Positions 1 through 8,302 of a DNA stretch of 64,000 nucleotides are shown one piece after another. Source of the DNA: Clostridia bacterium (GTDB taxonomy: Bacteria; Bacillota; Clostridia; Oscillospirales; CAG-272). The stretch covers positions 1 to 64,000 of the forward strand of contig JAGAVJ010000013.1 of the NCBI GenBank assembly GCA_017942005.1, in the 5' to 3' direction. A model generated the notes under the pieces. It had not been told where the DNA came from. It worked only from the letters and a program-made list of their open reading frames with translations, and made no database searches. The position numbers were made by a program, and so were the translations under genes. Every line of letters starts with the position of its first letter. Position 1 is the first letter of the stretch.

Positions 1-121
1 TACAGTCAATCAATGACCCGTTTACCCTACAGTCAATCAATGACCCGTTTACCCTACAGTCAATCAATGACCCGTTTACCCTACAGTCAATCAATGACCC
101 GCTTACCCTACAGTCAATCAA
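1..121 (+). repeat. 27-bp direct tandem repeat array
   Basis: Four full 27-bp units and a 13-bp partial unit follow each other without spacers, starting at the window edge, so the array may extend further left. The unit begins TACAGTCAATCAATG and ends in CCCGTTTACCC; the fourth unit differs by one T-to-C change. There are no unique spacers, so it is not a CRISPR. 27 is a multiple of three, and frame 1 is open through all units, so the array appears to lie inside the 3' end of a gene. Confidence 0.95.
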
Positions 122-138
122 ATGAATCGTATAAATGA
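1..138 (+). CDS. C-terminal end of upstream gene with 9-residue repeats (candidate cysteine desulfurase)
   Basis: Frame 1 is open from the first base to a TGA at 136-138. It reads as repeats of YSQSMTRLP and ends YSQSNESYK. The stop lies 15 bp before the iscU start, and the iscU Shine-Dalgarno overlaps it, which is the usual nifS-iscU arrangement. NifS/IscS proteins of Clostridia commonly end in a short arginine/leucine/serine/proline/tyrosine-rich tail, which would fit, but no catalytic part is inside the window. Frame 3 is also open until about position 125, so this identification rests on context. The oddity is that the repeat would give the protein a tail of variable length. Confidence 0.4.
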   Translation, partial: YSQSMTRLPYSQSMTRLPYSQSMTRLPYSQSMTRLPYSQSNESYK

Positions 139-153
139 GAGGACAACAGCATT

Positions 154-600
154 ATGGCATTATACAGCGAAAAAGTAATGGATCACTTTAAGAATCCCCG
201 CAACGTCGGTAAAATGGACGACGCAGACGGTATTGGTGAAGTCGGCAACGCAAAATGCGGCGATATCATGAAAATGTATCTGAAAATTGAAAACGGCATC
301 ATTGTAGATGCCAAATTCAACACATTCGGATGCGGAAGCGCAATCGCAACATCTTCTATGGCAACGGAAATGATCAAAGGCAAGCCCATTGAAGAAGCAT
401 TGAATCTATCCAATCAGGCAGTTGTTGAGGCATTGGATGGACTTCCTGCACATAAGATTCACTGTTCCGTCCTTGCAGAAGAAGCGGTCAAAGCTGCCAT
501 CAAGGATTATTACGATAAAAACGGTATCGCCTATGACAAGGAACAGTTCTGCAGCGGTGACTGTGCACACTGCCACGAGCATGACGCAGACGGACTGTAA
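154..600 (+). CDS. iscU: Fe-S cluster assembly scaffold IscU/NifU N-terminal type
   Basis: This cytoplasmic scaffold assembles [2Fe-2S]/[4Fe-4S] clusters from cysteine desulfurase sulfur and passes them to apoproteins. The 148-residue protein has the three ligand cysteines C35, C60 and C104, the Asp two residues after the first (NAKCGD), the GCGSAIA segment, and H103 next to the last cysteine, so the active site looks complete. Length is slightly above the usual 125-130 residues because of a C-terminal tail rich in Cys and His (CSGDCAHCHEH, residues about 134-144), seen in some clostridial homologues and perhaps an extra metal site. GAGAGGA lies 11-17 nt before the ATG. It is probably co-transcribed with the gene upstream, and a terminator follows. 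Confidence 0.95.
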   Translation: MALYSEKVMDHFKNPRNVGKMDDADGIGEVGNAKCGDIMKMYLKIENGIIVDAKFNTFGCGSAIATSSMATEMIKGKPIEEALNLSNQAVVEALDGLPAHKIHCSVLAEEAVKAAIKDYYDKNGIAYDKEQFCSGDCAHCHEHDADGL

Positions 601-657
601 TTTTTTATACTGATAAAAGCAATGTCGCTTTTACAAAAAACGGCATCTGATTTTTAT

Positions 658-694
658 AAAAGCTGCTGTATCCTTTCTACAGCAGCTTCTTTTT
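658..694 (+). terminator. Intrinsic terminator after iscU
   Basis: An 11-bp perfect stem (AAGCTGCTGTA / TACAGCAGCTT) with a 7-nt loop is followed by CTTTTT. It closes the nifS-iscU transcript. Confidence 0.85.
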
Positions 695-748
695 ATGAAA
701 CGAAACAAAAAATATACATATGGTAACTTTAACAGATCAATCCTAAAA

Positions 749-961
749 TTAACGTGAGTTCGATGAATTTCATGGGGAAAACTTTTCCCCCAAAAAAGAT
801 TTTCCCAAACCCCATTCAAAAAACTTTAAACTGGGTAAACGAACAAAAATCTGTGTATTTTTTGTTCGTTTTGCATGATATTTTATTCATTAAAAGTTTT
901 TGCGGTGGAGTTTGAGGAGGTGCTTTTTTCAAAAAGCATCTCCTCATCGAACTTACGTTAA
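749..961 (-). mobile_element. MITE-like element, family A, copy 1 (reverse orientation)
   Basis: About 213 bp bounded by terminal inverted repeats TTAACGTGAGTTCGATGA and TCATCGAACTTACGTTAA (one mismatch). The inside consists of palindromes: a GGGGAAAA hairpin, a central AT-rich hairpin, and a GAGGAGATGC / GCACCTCCTC-type hairpin. It is the same element as at 8303 and 33644 in the other direction. It has no coding capacity. The ends carry TTAA, suggesting a TA or TTAA target. It fills most of the gap between the iscU terminator and the esterase. Confidence 0.85.
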
Positions 962-988
962 AATTAATCTACTATTTATAAAAGAAAA

Positions 989-1031
989 GAAAGGAAAACT
1001 TTCGCTTATGTGAAAGTCATGGTCATACGTA
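989..1031 (+). promoter_or_regulatory. Hairpin-interrupted ribosome binding site (esterase)
   Basis: GAAAGGA (989-995) is followed by a hairpin CTTTCGC / GTGAAAG (999-1005, 1010-1016; one wobble pair), then 14 nt and ATG 1031. The 5' arm CTTTC could alternatively pair with GAAAG of the Shine-Dalgarno. The same design recurs upstream of argB, argJ, livM, the TrpX-like gene, ldh, fumC and the gene at 49087. An in-frame ATG (1019) two nt after the hairpin is an alternative start. Confidence 0.6.
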
Positions 1032-1831
1032 TGGAAACTTATGATCTTTGGCAGACCCCACCTTGTACAACAGAATCCTGTATTCCTAAAATCCACTATT
1101 ACCCGGCAGAAAAGAAAACGCATGACGGCACAGTCGTCATCTTCCCCGGCGGCGGATATACACACCGCGCCGAACATGAGGGGAAAGGTTATGCAGAATT
1201 TTTCCAAGCACACGGGATGGATGCATTTGTCGTTGATTACCGCATTTGGCCGGATATCTACCCTGCATCGCTTCTTGACGCACGCCGCGCTGTTCGTTTT
1301 GTTCGTTATCATGCAGAAAAATTCGGAATTGATCCGCACAAGGTCGCCGTAATGGGTTCGTCTGCCGGAGGAAACTTAATCGGCTTGCTTTGTTCTACCG
1401 CGAACCCCGCTGATGCAGAACAAAACGATGCCATTGATCAATGCGACTGTATGCCAAACGCGCAGATTCACTGTTATTCTTATATATCGATGGCAGAAGA
1501 AGGGCTGCGCATTGACTGGTGCTCCGAAAAACTTTTCTCACCGGAAAAAATGGCGTTATGCGAAACGCTTTCCCCAGAAACACACATCGCAGACAATGCA
1601 CCGCCCGCGTTTATCTTTCATACCTTCGCCGATGAATGCGTCAATGTCATCCACTGTCTGCGGTATGCAGAAGCTTTGAGAAAGAAAAAAATCCCGATCC
1701 CATGTGAACTCCATATCTTTCCGGAGGGGCAGCACGGGATGGGACTTGGCATTCGACAGGACCGTGGAAATCCGCACGCAGCACAGTGGTCCGGTCTTTT
1801 ATGGAATTGGCTGATCCATATTGGATTTTAA
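1031..1831 (+). CDS. Alpha/beta hydrolase, acetyl-xylan-esterase-like
   Basis: This is a probable cytoplasmic carbohydrate esterase that removes acetyl groups from imported plant-polysaccharide fragments. It has the oxyanion-hole motif FPGGGY, the nucleophile elbow GSSAGG, a C-terminal acid in FADEC, and a catalytic His in EGQHGMG, in the order of the BD-FAE/lipase family. There is no signal peptide. At about 266 residues it has normal length. A GTG at 1010 and an ATG at 1019 extend the frame, but 1010 lies within the leader hairpin, so ATG 1031 (METYDLW) is preferred. It ends tail-to-tail with the YgjV-like gene, the two stops overlapping by two bases. Exact substrate is not readable from sequence. 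Confidence 0.85.
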   Translation: METYDLWQTPPCTTESCIPKIHYYPAEKKTHDGTVVIFPGGGYTHRAEHEGKGYAEFFQAHGMDAFVVDYRIWPDIYPASLLDARRAVRFVRYHAEKFGIDPHKVAVMGSSAGGNLIGLLCSTANPADAEQNDAIDQCDCMPNAQIHCYSYISMAEEGLRIDWCSEKLFSPEKMALCETLSPETHIADNAPPAFIFHTFADECVNVIHCLRYAEALRKKKIPIPCELHIFPEGQHGMGLGIRQDRGNPHAAQWSGLLWNWLIHIGF

Positions 1832-2352
1832 CGTAAATTTCTCTGTTTTTTGCTGCGAATATCGCGGTACAGCCCGATACCAATGGAAATCAATGTAATC
1901 ACATTGCATATCATACCGGAAATTGTTCCTGTAATAATAGAGTATATCAGCCACATGGAAATTCCTGGAAAGCTGAACATGCGAATATGCATCGGGTCCG
2001 CACACCAGAGTCCAATGACAGAAATGGAAGCGCCAATTGCCGGCAGAAGACTCTGCGCTCCCTGCCAGGAAAGTATGGTCGATGTCAGGTTCACAGCAAT
2101 AAACACAAGTACCCAAATGCGGGATTTTGCCCATGTTTTTGTACTTTTCAGCTGGAACACCGTTTCACGTCCCATATTGATGATGTTAAGGAGACCGCCG
2201 GACATTGCTCCCAGCATGAAATAATGGACTGCCCACATGGCATCTGATATGAATTTCAACGCAATCAATGTCCTGCGTTCCTTCGCTGTGTAGATAAAAT
2301 AGGCAAGAATCATCGCAGCCACGCCGATGGATTGTGCAACAATTTGATACAT
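1828..2352 (-). CDS. YgjV-family inner membrane protein
   Basis: A 174-residue polytopic membrane protein with about six hydrophobic segments and small charged loops. It matches the YgjV (Imp-YgjV) family: the N-terminus MYQIVAQSIGVAAMI, the ALKFISDAMWAVHY segment and the NIINMGRETVFQ loop are typical. The function of this family is unknown. The frame extends upstream, but the ATG at 2352 is preceded by AAAGGAAG at good spacing and gives the family-like N-terminus. It stands alone on this strand, convergent with the esterase. Confidence 0.8.
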   Translation of the reverse strand: MYQIVAQSIGVAAMILAYFIYTAKERRTLIALKFISDAMWAVHYFMLGAMSGGLLNIINMGRETVFQLKSTKTWAKSRIWVLVFIAVNLTSTILSWQGAQSLLPAIGASISVIGLWCADPMHIRMFSFPGISMWLIYSIITGTISGMICNVITLISIGIGLYRDIRSKKQRNLR

Positions 2353-2412
2353 GTACTCTTCTCTTCCTTTGGTAGAATGTCGATTCTTCAATAATGGGCA
2401 ATACCGCACTGG

Positions 2413-2466
2413 AAAAAGTAGGTGTCACCCTCCGCCTAATAGATGAGGAACATCTTACTTTTTGTT
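2413..2466 (+). repeat. Palindromic repeat, family C, copy 1
   Basis: An imperfect hairpin with outer arms AAAAAGTAGGTGT and ACATCTTACTTTTT and a T-rich end on the + strand. The outer arms and flanking context (ATACCGCACTGG before the hairpin) resemble the copy at 32286. It lies between two minus-strand genes, so the T-tail points the wrong way for either. Confidence 0.6.
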
Positions 2467-2485
2467 ATAAAATCAAATGAAACGG

Positions 2486-2536
2486 AAAACAGCTGCTGCA
2501 CGATGAATTCATTGGTACAACAGCTGTTTCTTTTTT
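2486..2536 (+). terminator. Terminator-like hairpin
   Basis: Arms AAACAGCTG and CAGCTGTTT flank a loop of about 25 nt and are followed by CTTTTTT on the + strand. No + strand gene ends here; it sits between two family C repeats, so it may end an unannotated + transcript or be part of a repeat cluster. Confidence 0.5.
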
Positions 2537-2583
2537 CAATATGGTACAACATACCGTCATTGAGAGAAACAACGGATGCGCTG

Positions 2584-2645
2584 ACAAGATGTCTCTGTCT
2601 CCTGCCGCTTATAGAAGGCAGGAGGGGGAAAGGACATCTTGTTTT
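2584..2645 (+). repeat. Palindromic repeat, family C, copy 2
   Basis: Outer arms ACAAGATGTC / GACATCTTGT and an inner stem CTCCTGCC / GGCAGGAG, followed by TTTTTT on the + strand. The CTCCTGCCG core with an AAGATGTC-type outer arm is shared with 32286. It lies just downstream of the GH106-like gene and could act as its transcript 3' end. Confidence 0.65.
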
Positions 2646-2657
2646 TTATTATAATGA

Positions 2658-5600
2658 TTATTTCACAAAGAAGAACATCGGAGCTGTCAGCATGCCGAGG
2701 TCTTTGACGCGATATTCATTACACCAGCGGTCGGATGCGTAATATACCGGTTCTGCAATGCCGTCTTCAAAGACAACATCTCCGATATCCGATTTCCGGT
2801 CGCCGGTACGCCAGATGGTCGGACCTGCCCAGCGTTCCTCCGGATTTGCATTGTGCAGTGCGCCAAAGCAGTTGAAGCGCGTGCCATTGACATTGAAGCA
2901 AACGGTATGATGACCGGCAGCAACATTCGGTACAGTAATGGTATACGGTTCATACGCAATATGACCGAGGTCTTCCCCGTCCATTTCCACGCATACAACC
3001 GCACCTGCATAGGCACCACAGCGAATGATCATCGTACAGTCTTCTGGTACATCCACTTCCGTCTGGTAGATGATGTTTCCGCCATAGAAAGGCAGTCCCT
3101 GTGTCGTGACAGACTGGAACGCAATTTCATCGGTCGGTGCAACAATCGTCTTGACGCATCCTTCCAGCCGAACATTGAATTCACCCAGGAGATAGCACCA
3201 TTCTGTATTGGTCTGTTTGCCAAACGGCATGGTCACGATCAGCTCGTTTTCACCCTTTTGAATACCGGGCAGCGGAACAACCTTGATCGATTCATCGGTA
3301 AAGCAGCCTGTGACAATGGCATCGACGCCTTCCCCGTTCCACACGATATCTACATTTTCCGCGTCTTCAATGGCAAGTGCCACATCCTTGGTTTCGTATT
3401 CACTCGGTATGACAAACCGCAGGGTAAGCGTATGATCCGGAATCTCCGGCGGGAAGACCCACGGCTGAATGATATGTCCTTGCCGCGGCGGCATGCCGTT
3501 CTTTGCACGGACAATATTGTCAAGACGCAGGATTTCATCAGCCGGACAGAACTGCTCCATGTCATCCCATTTATATTCCGCCCAATCCAGCAGAAGAACG
3601 TTCGGCTCAGTACGTGTATACGGAACCTTTGTATAAATGGTCTGTGCGGGGCAAATCTGCCGCTGTACGGTTTTTGGCAGCGCAACAGTCGGAGCCGCCT
3701 GCGGAATTAGCTTCAGCAGCAGACTGTCAGAGGAATACACGGTACGATAAAAGACGGTGCAGCCGTTTTCTGTGGTATAGGAAAGTGCCTGGACATCTCC
3801 GTTCAAGGTGTTGTAAAGAACCGGAGTGTACTCACCTTTAATGGAAATACGGATACGCTGCGGCTTCGTGATGAACTTATTATGGTTCTGGTTCAAGTGT
3901 GCCAAGAACAGCCAATCACAGTCATTATCATGACGCATCTGGTACAGGAAGTTGGTTGCAGCCGCGCCATCCATATTTCGGATATCTACAATCTTATCGC
4001 ATTCCACGGCGGAAAGAATCGAATTGCGGTCATAATTTGCATGCTCACATGCATCGTACAGCGCTCTGACTTCATCAGATTTTACTGCATCTACAAGCGT
4101 CGGGCAGTTGCCGATAAAGACAATACGACCGCCTGCCGCTTTATATTTCTTTAAAATATCCAATGTCGTCCGACGCATGGTTTCCAGTTCCGGTACGAGA
4201 ATGGTGTCATATGCCATAACGCCAACAGGAAGCTGTTTGCCTGTAATTTCACCGATCTGTTCCGGCAGCAGAGATTCCGAGATAAAGTCGAAATCGACCA
4301 GTCCGCTGATCATCCACTCGATCAACGAATGGAAATGATTTTCCATCTGCGCGCGAACAGATTCCGTCATGAATTTCGGTCCGAAATGCAGCCAATAGCT
4401 TTCAATGGGATGAATAACGCCGACACGAACCATCGGCTTGCCGCGGGTCATTGCGGTATTGACACGTGCAAAGTGATCTTCTACATAGGCGTATTCCTTA
4501 TACCATGGAGATTGATGACCAATGGAAGCAGGATAATCGCGCTTTGCTTCTCCCGCCATAGAAACCCAATACAAATGCGGAACACGAATGGTAACACCAA
4601 GCGCAGCCTGCCAGTCCCCCTGGAACTTGTGACCGCGGAAATCAAAATCCCAGTCGGTAACGCCGTACAGCTCAGACAGCATACCCTCGCGTCCGTACTG
4701 GTGTACGGCAGACTGTGCCTGTTTTGCGGTAGAAAGCTCCATGCCGTTGCACAGCATATCAATGCCGGGTAAGCCGAATTTACGATAAGAACGCATGGCT
4801 TCCCCAAGTGCCGAAGTCTGGGAAAGCAGTGTCGGCTCTTCCATCATATGACCGGTCATATCAATGCCATGATCTGCACACCACTGACCGCAGTTGTCTG
4901 CAAATGCTTCTGTAAAACGGTCGCAGACGTGGTCATGATAATGATAGCGTGCTACGGAAACAGTCCCCCCAGAAAGATCCCAGAACAGCTCCGGAAGCTT
5001 TGGAATCAGATCATAGCCGTATTTATCGGAAAATGTCTGCGGCAGATCCGGCGTCCACGGCAGTGTGACATCATGTGTATCTGTCGGGAAGTTCATGGTC
5101 TGCTTTCTGGAAAACTGCGGTTCATCGGTAAAAATTGCGGGAACGATTTTGCCGAATTCATCGCCGACAGCCGCTGCATAGGCATCATGTGTCGTATGAA
5201 TAAATGTGTCAATGGCTTTCTTCGAGAGCGTATCAACATACGCTTGACCGTTATACCAGGGGTCATTTCCGGCAGTCATCAGATATGCGTACCATTTTGT
5301 ACCGCGTACCTCTGCGTCTGCGTCAACCTGATCATATGAGACAAGCATACCGTCCGTATCCAAAACGATATCATATACGGCAATCAGATACGGCGCACCT
5401 GTGGTATATGCGGTTTCAAAGTCCACAGCATCGGTTCTTTCTTTAATTGTAAAACGCAGATGACGTGCACGGAAACGGTAATCTTTTGTGACAAGTCCGC
5501 CTGCTGCCCCGGACGGCCAGCGATCTTCATCGTAAAGCCATGCGAGCATGTTTTCGTCGCGTGCTTTTTCCACACAGCCGCGCACACGGTCCATAAATTC

Positions 5601-5810
5601 TTCTGTCAGATATGGCGTTGCCATACCGGTACGGGAATGCATGTGGAAACCGCCCATTCCCATTTCCTTCATCGCATCAATTTCACGATTCAGGTGATCC
5701 TGTTCGAGATGGGTATTCCATGCCCAGAACGGCGTACAACGGTATTCCGATGTGGGATTTTGGAACAGTTCTCTGTCAAGTGTCTCTGATTGGTTCTTCT
5801 TGTAGAGCAT
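2658..5810 (-). CDS. Large glycoside hydrolase, GH106-like (putative alpha-L-rhamnosidase)
   Basis: A 1050-residue protein without a signal peptide, so it probably acts on imported oligosaccharides. The N-terminus has the signature of GH106-type enzymes: PFWAWNTHLEQDHLNREI, then MGMGGFHMHSRTG and WLYDEDRWPSG, marking a TIM-barrel start with acidic residues in the expected places. The last 300 residues look like beta-sandwich domains (jelly-roll type, e.g. GGNIIYQTEVDVPEDC). Start is ATG 5810 with AAGGAG at good spacing. It is divergent from the GH78 gene at 6121, with mirrored promoters and a shared operator, so both are likely induced by the same sugar. Other uncharacterised glycosidase families with this fold cannot be excluded. 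Confidence 0.75.
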   Translation of the reverse strand: MLYKKNQSETLDRELFQNPTSEYRCTPFWAWNTHLEQDHLNREIDAMKEMGMGGFHMHSRTGMATPYLTEEFMDRVRGCVEKARDENMLAWLYDEDRWPSGAAGGLVTKDYRFRARHLRFTIKERTDAVDFETAYTTGAPYLIAVYDIVLDTDGMLVSYDQVDADAEVRGTKWYAYLMTAGNDPWYNGQAYVDTLSKKAIDTFIHTTHDAYAAAVGDEFGKIVPAIFTDEPQFSRKQTMNFPTDTHDVTLPWTPDLPQTFSDKYGYDLIPKLPELFWDLSGGTVSVARYHYHDHVCDRFTEAFADNCGQWCADHGIDMTGHMMEEPTLLSQTSALGEAMRSYRKFGLPGIDMLCNGMELSTAKQAQSAVHQYGREGMLSELYGVTDWDFDFRGHKFQGDWQAALGVTIRVPHLYWVSMAGEAKRDYPASIGHQSPWYKEYAYVEDHFARVNTAMTRGKPMVRVGVIHPIESYWLHFGPKFMTESVRAQMENHFHSLIEWMISGLVDFDFISESLLPEQIGEITGKQLPVGVMAYDTILVPELETMRRTTLDILKKYKAAGGRIVFIGNCPTLVDAVKSDEVRALYDACEHANYDRNSILSAVECDKIVDIRNMDGAAATNFLYQMRHDNDCDWLFLAHLNQNHNKFITKPQRIRISIKGEYTPVLYNTLNGDVQALSYTTENGCTVFYRTVYSSDSLLLKLIPQAAPTVALPKTVQRQICPAQTIYTKVPYTRTEPNVLLLDWAEYKWDDMEQFCPADEILRLDNIVRAKNGMPPRQGHIIQPWVFPPEIPDHTLTLRFVIPSEYETKDVALAIEDAENVDIVWNGEGVDAIVTGCFTDESIKVVPLPGIQKGENELIVTMPFGKQTNTEWCYLLGEFNVRLEGCVKTIVAPTDEIAFQSVTTQGLPFYGGNIIYQTEVDVPEDCTMIIRCGAYAGAVVCVEMDGEDLGHIAYEPYTITVPNVAAGHHTVCFNVNGTRFNCFGALHNANPEERWAGPTIWRTGDRKSDIGDVVFEDGIAEPVYYASDRWCNEYRVKDLGMLTAPMFFFVK

Positions 5811-5832
5811 AAATTTCTCCTTTTTATTGATA

Positions 5833-5866
5833 CAGCCATGAAAGGATACACCATGGCTGCTTTTTT
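5833..5866 (+). terminator. Hairpin in the GH106-like leader
   Basis: Perfect arms CAGCCATG / CATGGCTG with an 11-nt loop are followed by CTTTTTT on the + strand. It lies in the 5' leader of the minus-strand GH106-like gene, so in the sense transcript it is a plain hairpin, while for any antisense + transcript it would be a terminator. Confidence 0.5.
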
Positions 5867-5901
5867 CCTATGTATCAAAGCAGTCGCTCTGTTTTCTATT
5901 T

Positions 5902-5930
5902 ATTTTATCATAGATTCCATCATTTGTCAA
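5902..5930 (-). promoter_or_regulatory. Sigma-A promoter of the GH106-like gene
   Basis: On the minus strand: TTGACA (5930-5925), 17-bp spacer, TAAAAT (5907-5902). The -35 box abuts the left half of the shared operator. Confidence 0.85.
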
Positions 5931-5931
5931 C

Positions 5932-5994
5932 CTAAAATTTTCAGCATTTTTTAAGTGAAATCTGCCATAACAATCCTGTGCTGAAAACTTTTAG
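5932..5994. promoter_or_regulatory. Symmetric operator between divergent rhamnosidase promoters
   Basis: CTAAAATTTTCAGCA (5932-5946) and TGCTGAAAACTTTTAG (5979-5994) form an inverted repeat 32 bp apart. Each half lies directly upstream of one of the two -35 boxes, in the same relative orientation (TGCTGAAAA, TTTTAG, then TTGACA). This is the expected place for an activator contacting both polymerases; AraC-family rhamnose regulators are one candidate, but no regulator gene is seen here. Confidence 0.7.
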
Positions 5995-5995
5995 C

Positions 5996-6024
5996 TTGAC
6001 AATTGGAGTCTGATTTGTTATAAT
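5996..6024 (+). promoter_or_regulatory. Sigma-A promoter of the GH78 gene
   Basis: TTGACA (5996-6001), 17-bp spacer, TATAAT (6019-6024): a full consensus match. A second palindrome, TTGCCTATAGGCAA, follows in the leader near 6058-6071 and could be another regulator site. Confidence 0.9.
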
Positions 6025-6120
6025 AAAACAAAATCAAAAATAATTGCCTACAGGCGGCATTGCCTATAGGCAAAACAGATTCTATTCGATAGAAAACGTT
6101 CCGATAAAAAAGGAGATAGA

Positions 6121-8301
6121 ATGATGTCTGCACCATTTTCACTTGTCAATTTCATCAAAGCCCCCGGCAAATTCGATCCCCATGTGGACGGCGGCGCACC
6201 AATGTTCCGAAGATGTTTTTCCGTATCAGAACCCGTACAGTCCGCATTTGTTCGCGTCTGCGGTCTCGGTTACGCTTATTATTATTTAAACGGAAAACCG
6301 ATTTCCGACGACCTTTTTACCGCTCCGGTTTCTGATTATAGAAAAACACTTTGGTATCAAACCTATGACGTCACAGATTTGATTCTGGAAGGCGGAAATA
6401 GTTTTGCTGTCATCTGCGGCAACGGCTGGTACAACGAATATTTTAAAACCTCATGGGATCACGATATTGCACCGTGGCGTGACAGTCCGAAATTTATTTT
6501 AGAGCTGTACGTCAACGGAAAACGGATACTGACTTCTGATTCCACCTGGAAATGCTTTACAGACGGCCCGGTTATTTACAATCAGCTTCGTTCCGGTGAA
6601 CATTTTGACGCGCGCAAATATGATCCCGCCTGGGTGACAGCGGCATTTGATGACAGCGCATGGGGGTATGCGGCATTCGATACCACACCGCCCACAGGGA
6701 TCTTCCGTTTATGTGAATGTGAACCGATTCAGGCAGACCGTATCTATCCTGCCGTTCAGATGTTTGACAGAGGAAATCAGCGTTATATTTTCGACCTTGG
6801 ACAAAACATGTCCGGCTTTGTTCGTCTTACGGTCGACGGAAGTCAGGAGGCAGGAGATGAACTGATTATCCGTTATGGAGAAAAGCTTGACGAAAACGGA
6901 GATTTGAACACCTTCCATATGGAAAACCATTACCGTGAATCTGTCTTCGCGGAAGACCGCCTGATTTGCAGTGGCAAACCGCTTGTTTGGTCGCCGCGGT
7001 TTGCATATCACGGGTTCCGCTTTATCGAGGTCACGGGATTGAAAAATCCAACGCTTGACAGTGTTTCGGGTGTCTTTGTTCATCAGGCAGTGGAAAAACG
7101 CTCCTGTTTTACTTGCTCTGACGACTTTTTAAACCGTATTTTCCATGCCGGACAAATGGCAACATGGTCGAATCTGTTTTATATGCCGACAGATTGCCCC
7201 ACCAGAGAAAAGCTCGGATGGTGCAACGACGCACAGGCTTCCTGTGAGCAAATGCTGACGAACTTCAAAACAGAGCGTTTGTTTACAAAATGGCTGCAAG
7301 ACCTGTTTGACGCACAGCTTCCGGACGGCAGAATGCCGGGGATTGTCCCCTCCTCCGGCTGGGGGTATATATGGGGAAACGGTCCGGTCTCCGACGGCGT
7401 TTTATTTGAAGTACCGTATCGGCTGTACCTGCATACCGGCAATCCCAAGCCGCTGATCGATGCTCTGCCGTATTTCGACCGTTATTTGGAATTCCTTGCA
7501 GCGCAGGAGAATGAAAACGGAGATATCACCTTTGGTCTTGACGACTGGGCAGCGCCGGACTGGAACGATAAAGTCAACGCTGCGTTTATCAATTCCGTAT
7601 ACCGCGTCAAATTTGCAAGAATTGCATTGCTTGCCGCACAGCTTTCCGGCGTGGATACAACCACTTATGAAGAACAGCTTTCCCTGCGTATTGCCGCACA
7701 CAAAGCGAAATATCTGCTCCCGGATGGCACCTGTTCCATTCCAAAACAGACTGCCGCTGCCATGATGATTTATCATCATATTTACGATACGCTGGCTCCG
7801 CTTGCTGCGCAGCTTGCGCGTCTGGTGGAGGAAAAAGCGTTCCACCATGACTGTGGTATGGTCGGTCTGCGGCATCTGTATATGGCATTGAATCAATGCG
7901 GACTGCAAGACTATGCATATAAAATTATAACCGCTTCTGATTTTCCCTCTTATCGGAATTGGGATGAAGACGGCATGACAACACTGTATGAAATGTGGCA
8001 TATGCTGGATTCTCACAATCATCATATGTACTCCGATTTTATGTCCTGGATGATGAAAACCATCATCGGTATTCGCCCGACCGCTCCTGCCTATCAAGAA
8101 GTCTCCATCGAACCTTGCTTCTTTGACGGTCTGACATATGCAGCCGGTGCAATCGACATTCCGGGAGGGGGCGGCAGAATTTCTGTTGATTGGAAACGAA
8201 ACGGACAAACGGTTTCTGTCACCGTAGGAATTCCTGCCGGAATCAAAGCGGTATTCCAAGGAAAAGCGCTCTCTGAAGGCATTCAAACCTTTACCGTATA
8301 A
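6121..8301 (+). CDS. Alpha-L-rhamnosidase, GH78 family
   Basis: This enzyme hydrolyses terminal alpha-L-rhamnose from plant glycans or glycosides, cytoplasmic because no signal peptide is present. The 726-residue protein has N-terminal beta domains (LNGKPISDD, YDVTDLILEGGN, FDLGQNMSGFVRL), then the (alpha/alpha)6 barrel with the GH78 hallmark DCPTREKLGWCNDAQ, and a C-terminal beta domain with SIEPCFFDGLTYAAG. The acidic residues of the hallmark and the later WDEDGMTTLYEMW segment supply the inverting catalytic pair in this family. AAGGAGATAG gives strong support for ATG 6121. It shares its regulatory region with the GH106-like gene, which suggests joint breakdown of rhamnose-containing pectin. 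Confidence 0.92.
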   Translation: MMSAPFSLVNFIKAPGKFDPHVDGGAPMFRRCFSVSEPVQSAFVRVCGLGYAYYYLNGKPISDDLFTAPVSDYRKTLWYQTYDVTDLILEGGNSFAVICGNGWYNEYFKTSWDHDIAPWRDSPKFILELYVNGKRILTSDSTWKCFTDGPVIYNQLRSGEHFDARKYDPAWVTAAFDDSAWGYAAFDTTPPTGIFRLCECEPIQADRIYPAVQMFDRGNQRYIFDLGQNMSGFVRLTVDGSQEAGDELIIRYGEKLDENGDLNTFHMENHYRESVFAEDRLICSGKPLVWSPRFAYHGFRFIEVTGLKNPTLDSVSGVFVHQAVEKRSCFTCSDDFLNRIFHAGQMATWSNLFYMPTDCPTREKLGWCNDAQASCEQMLTNFKTERLFTKWLQDLFDAQLPDGRMPGIVPSSGWGYIWGNGPVSDGVLFEVPYRLYLHTGNPKPLIDALPYFDRYLEFLAAQENENGDITFGLDDWAAPDWNDKVNAAFINSVYRVKFARIALLAAQLSGVDTTTYEEQLSLRIAAHKAKYLLPDGTCSIPKQTAAAMMIYHHIYDTLAPLAAQLARLVEEKAFHHDCGMVGLRHLYMALNQCGLQDYAYKIITASDFPSYRNWDEDGMTTLYEMWHMLDSHNHHMYSDFMSWMMKTIIGIRPTAPAYQEVSIEPCFFDGLTYAAGAIDIPGGGGRISVDWKRNGQTVSVTVGIPAGIKAVFQGKALSEGIQTFTV

Positions 8302-8302
8302 T

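Noticed and set aside
1..121. CRISPR-like repeat array at the left edge
   Set aside because: Units are contiguous with no spacers, and no cas genes are present; it is a simple tandem repeat within an open frame.
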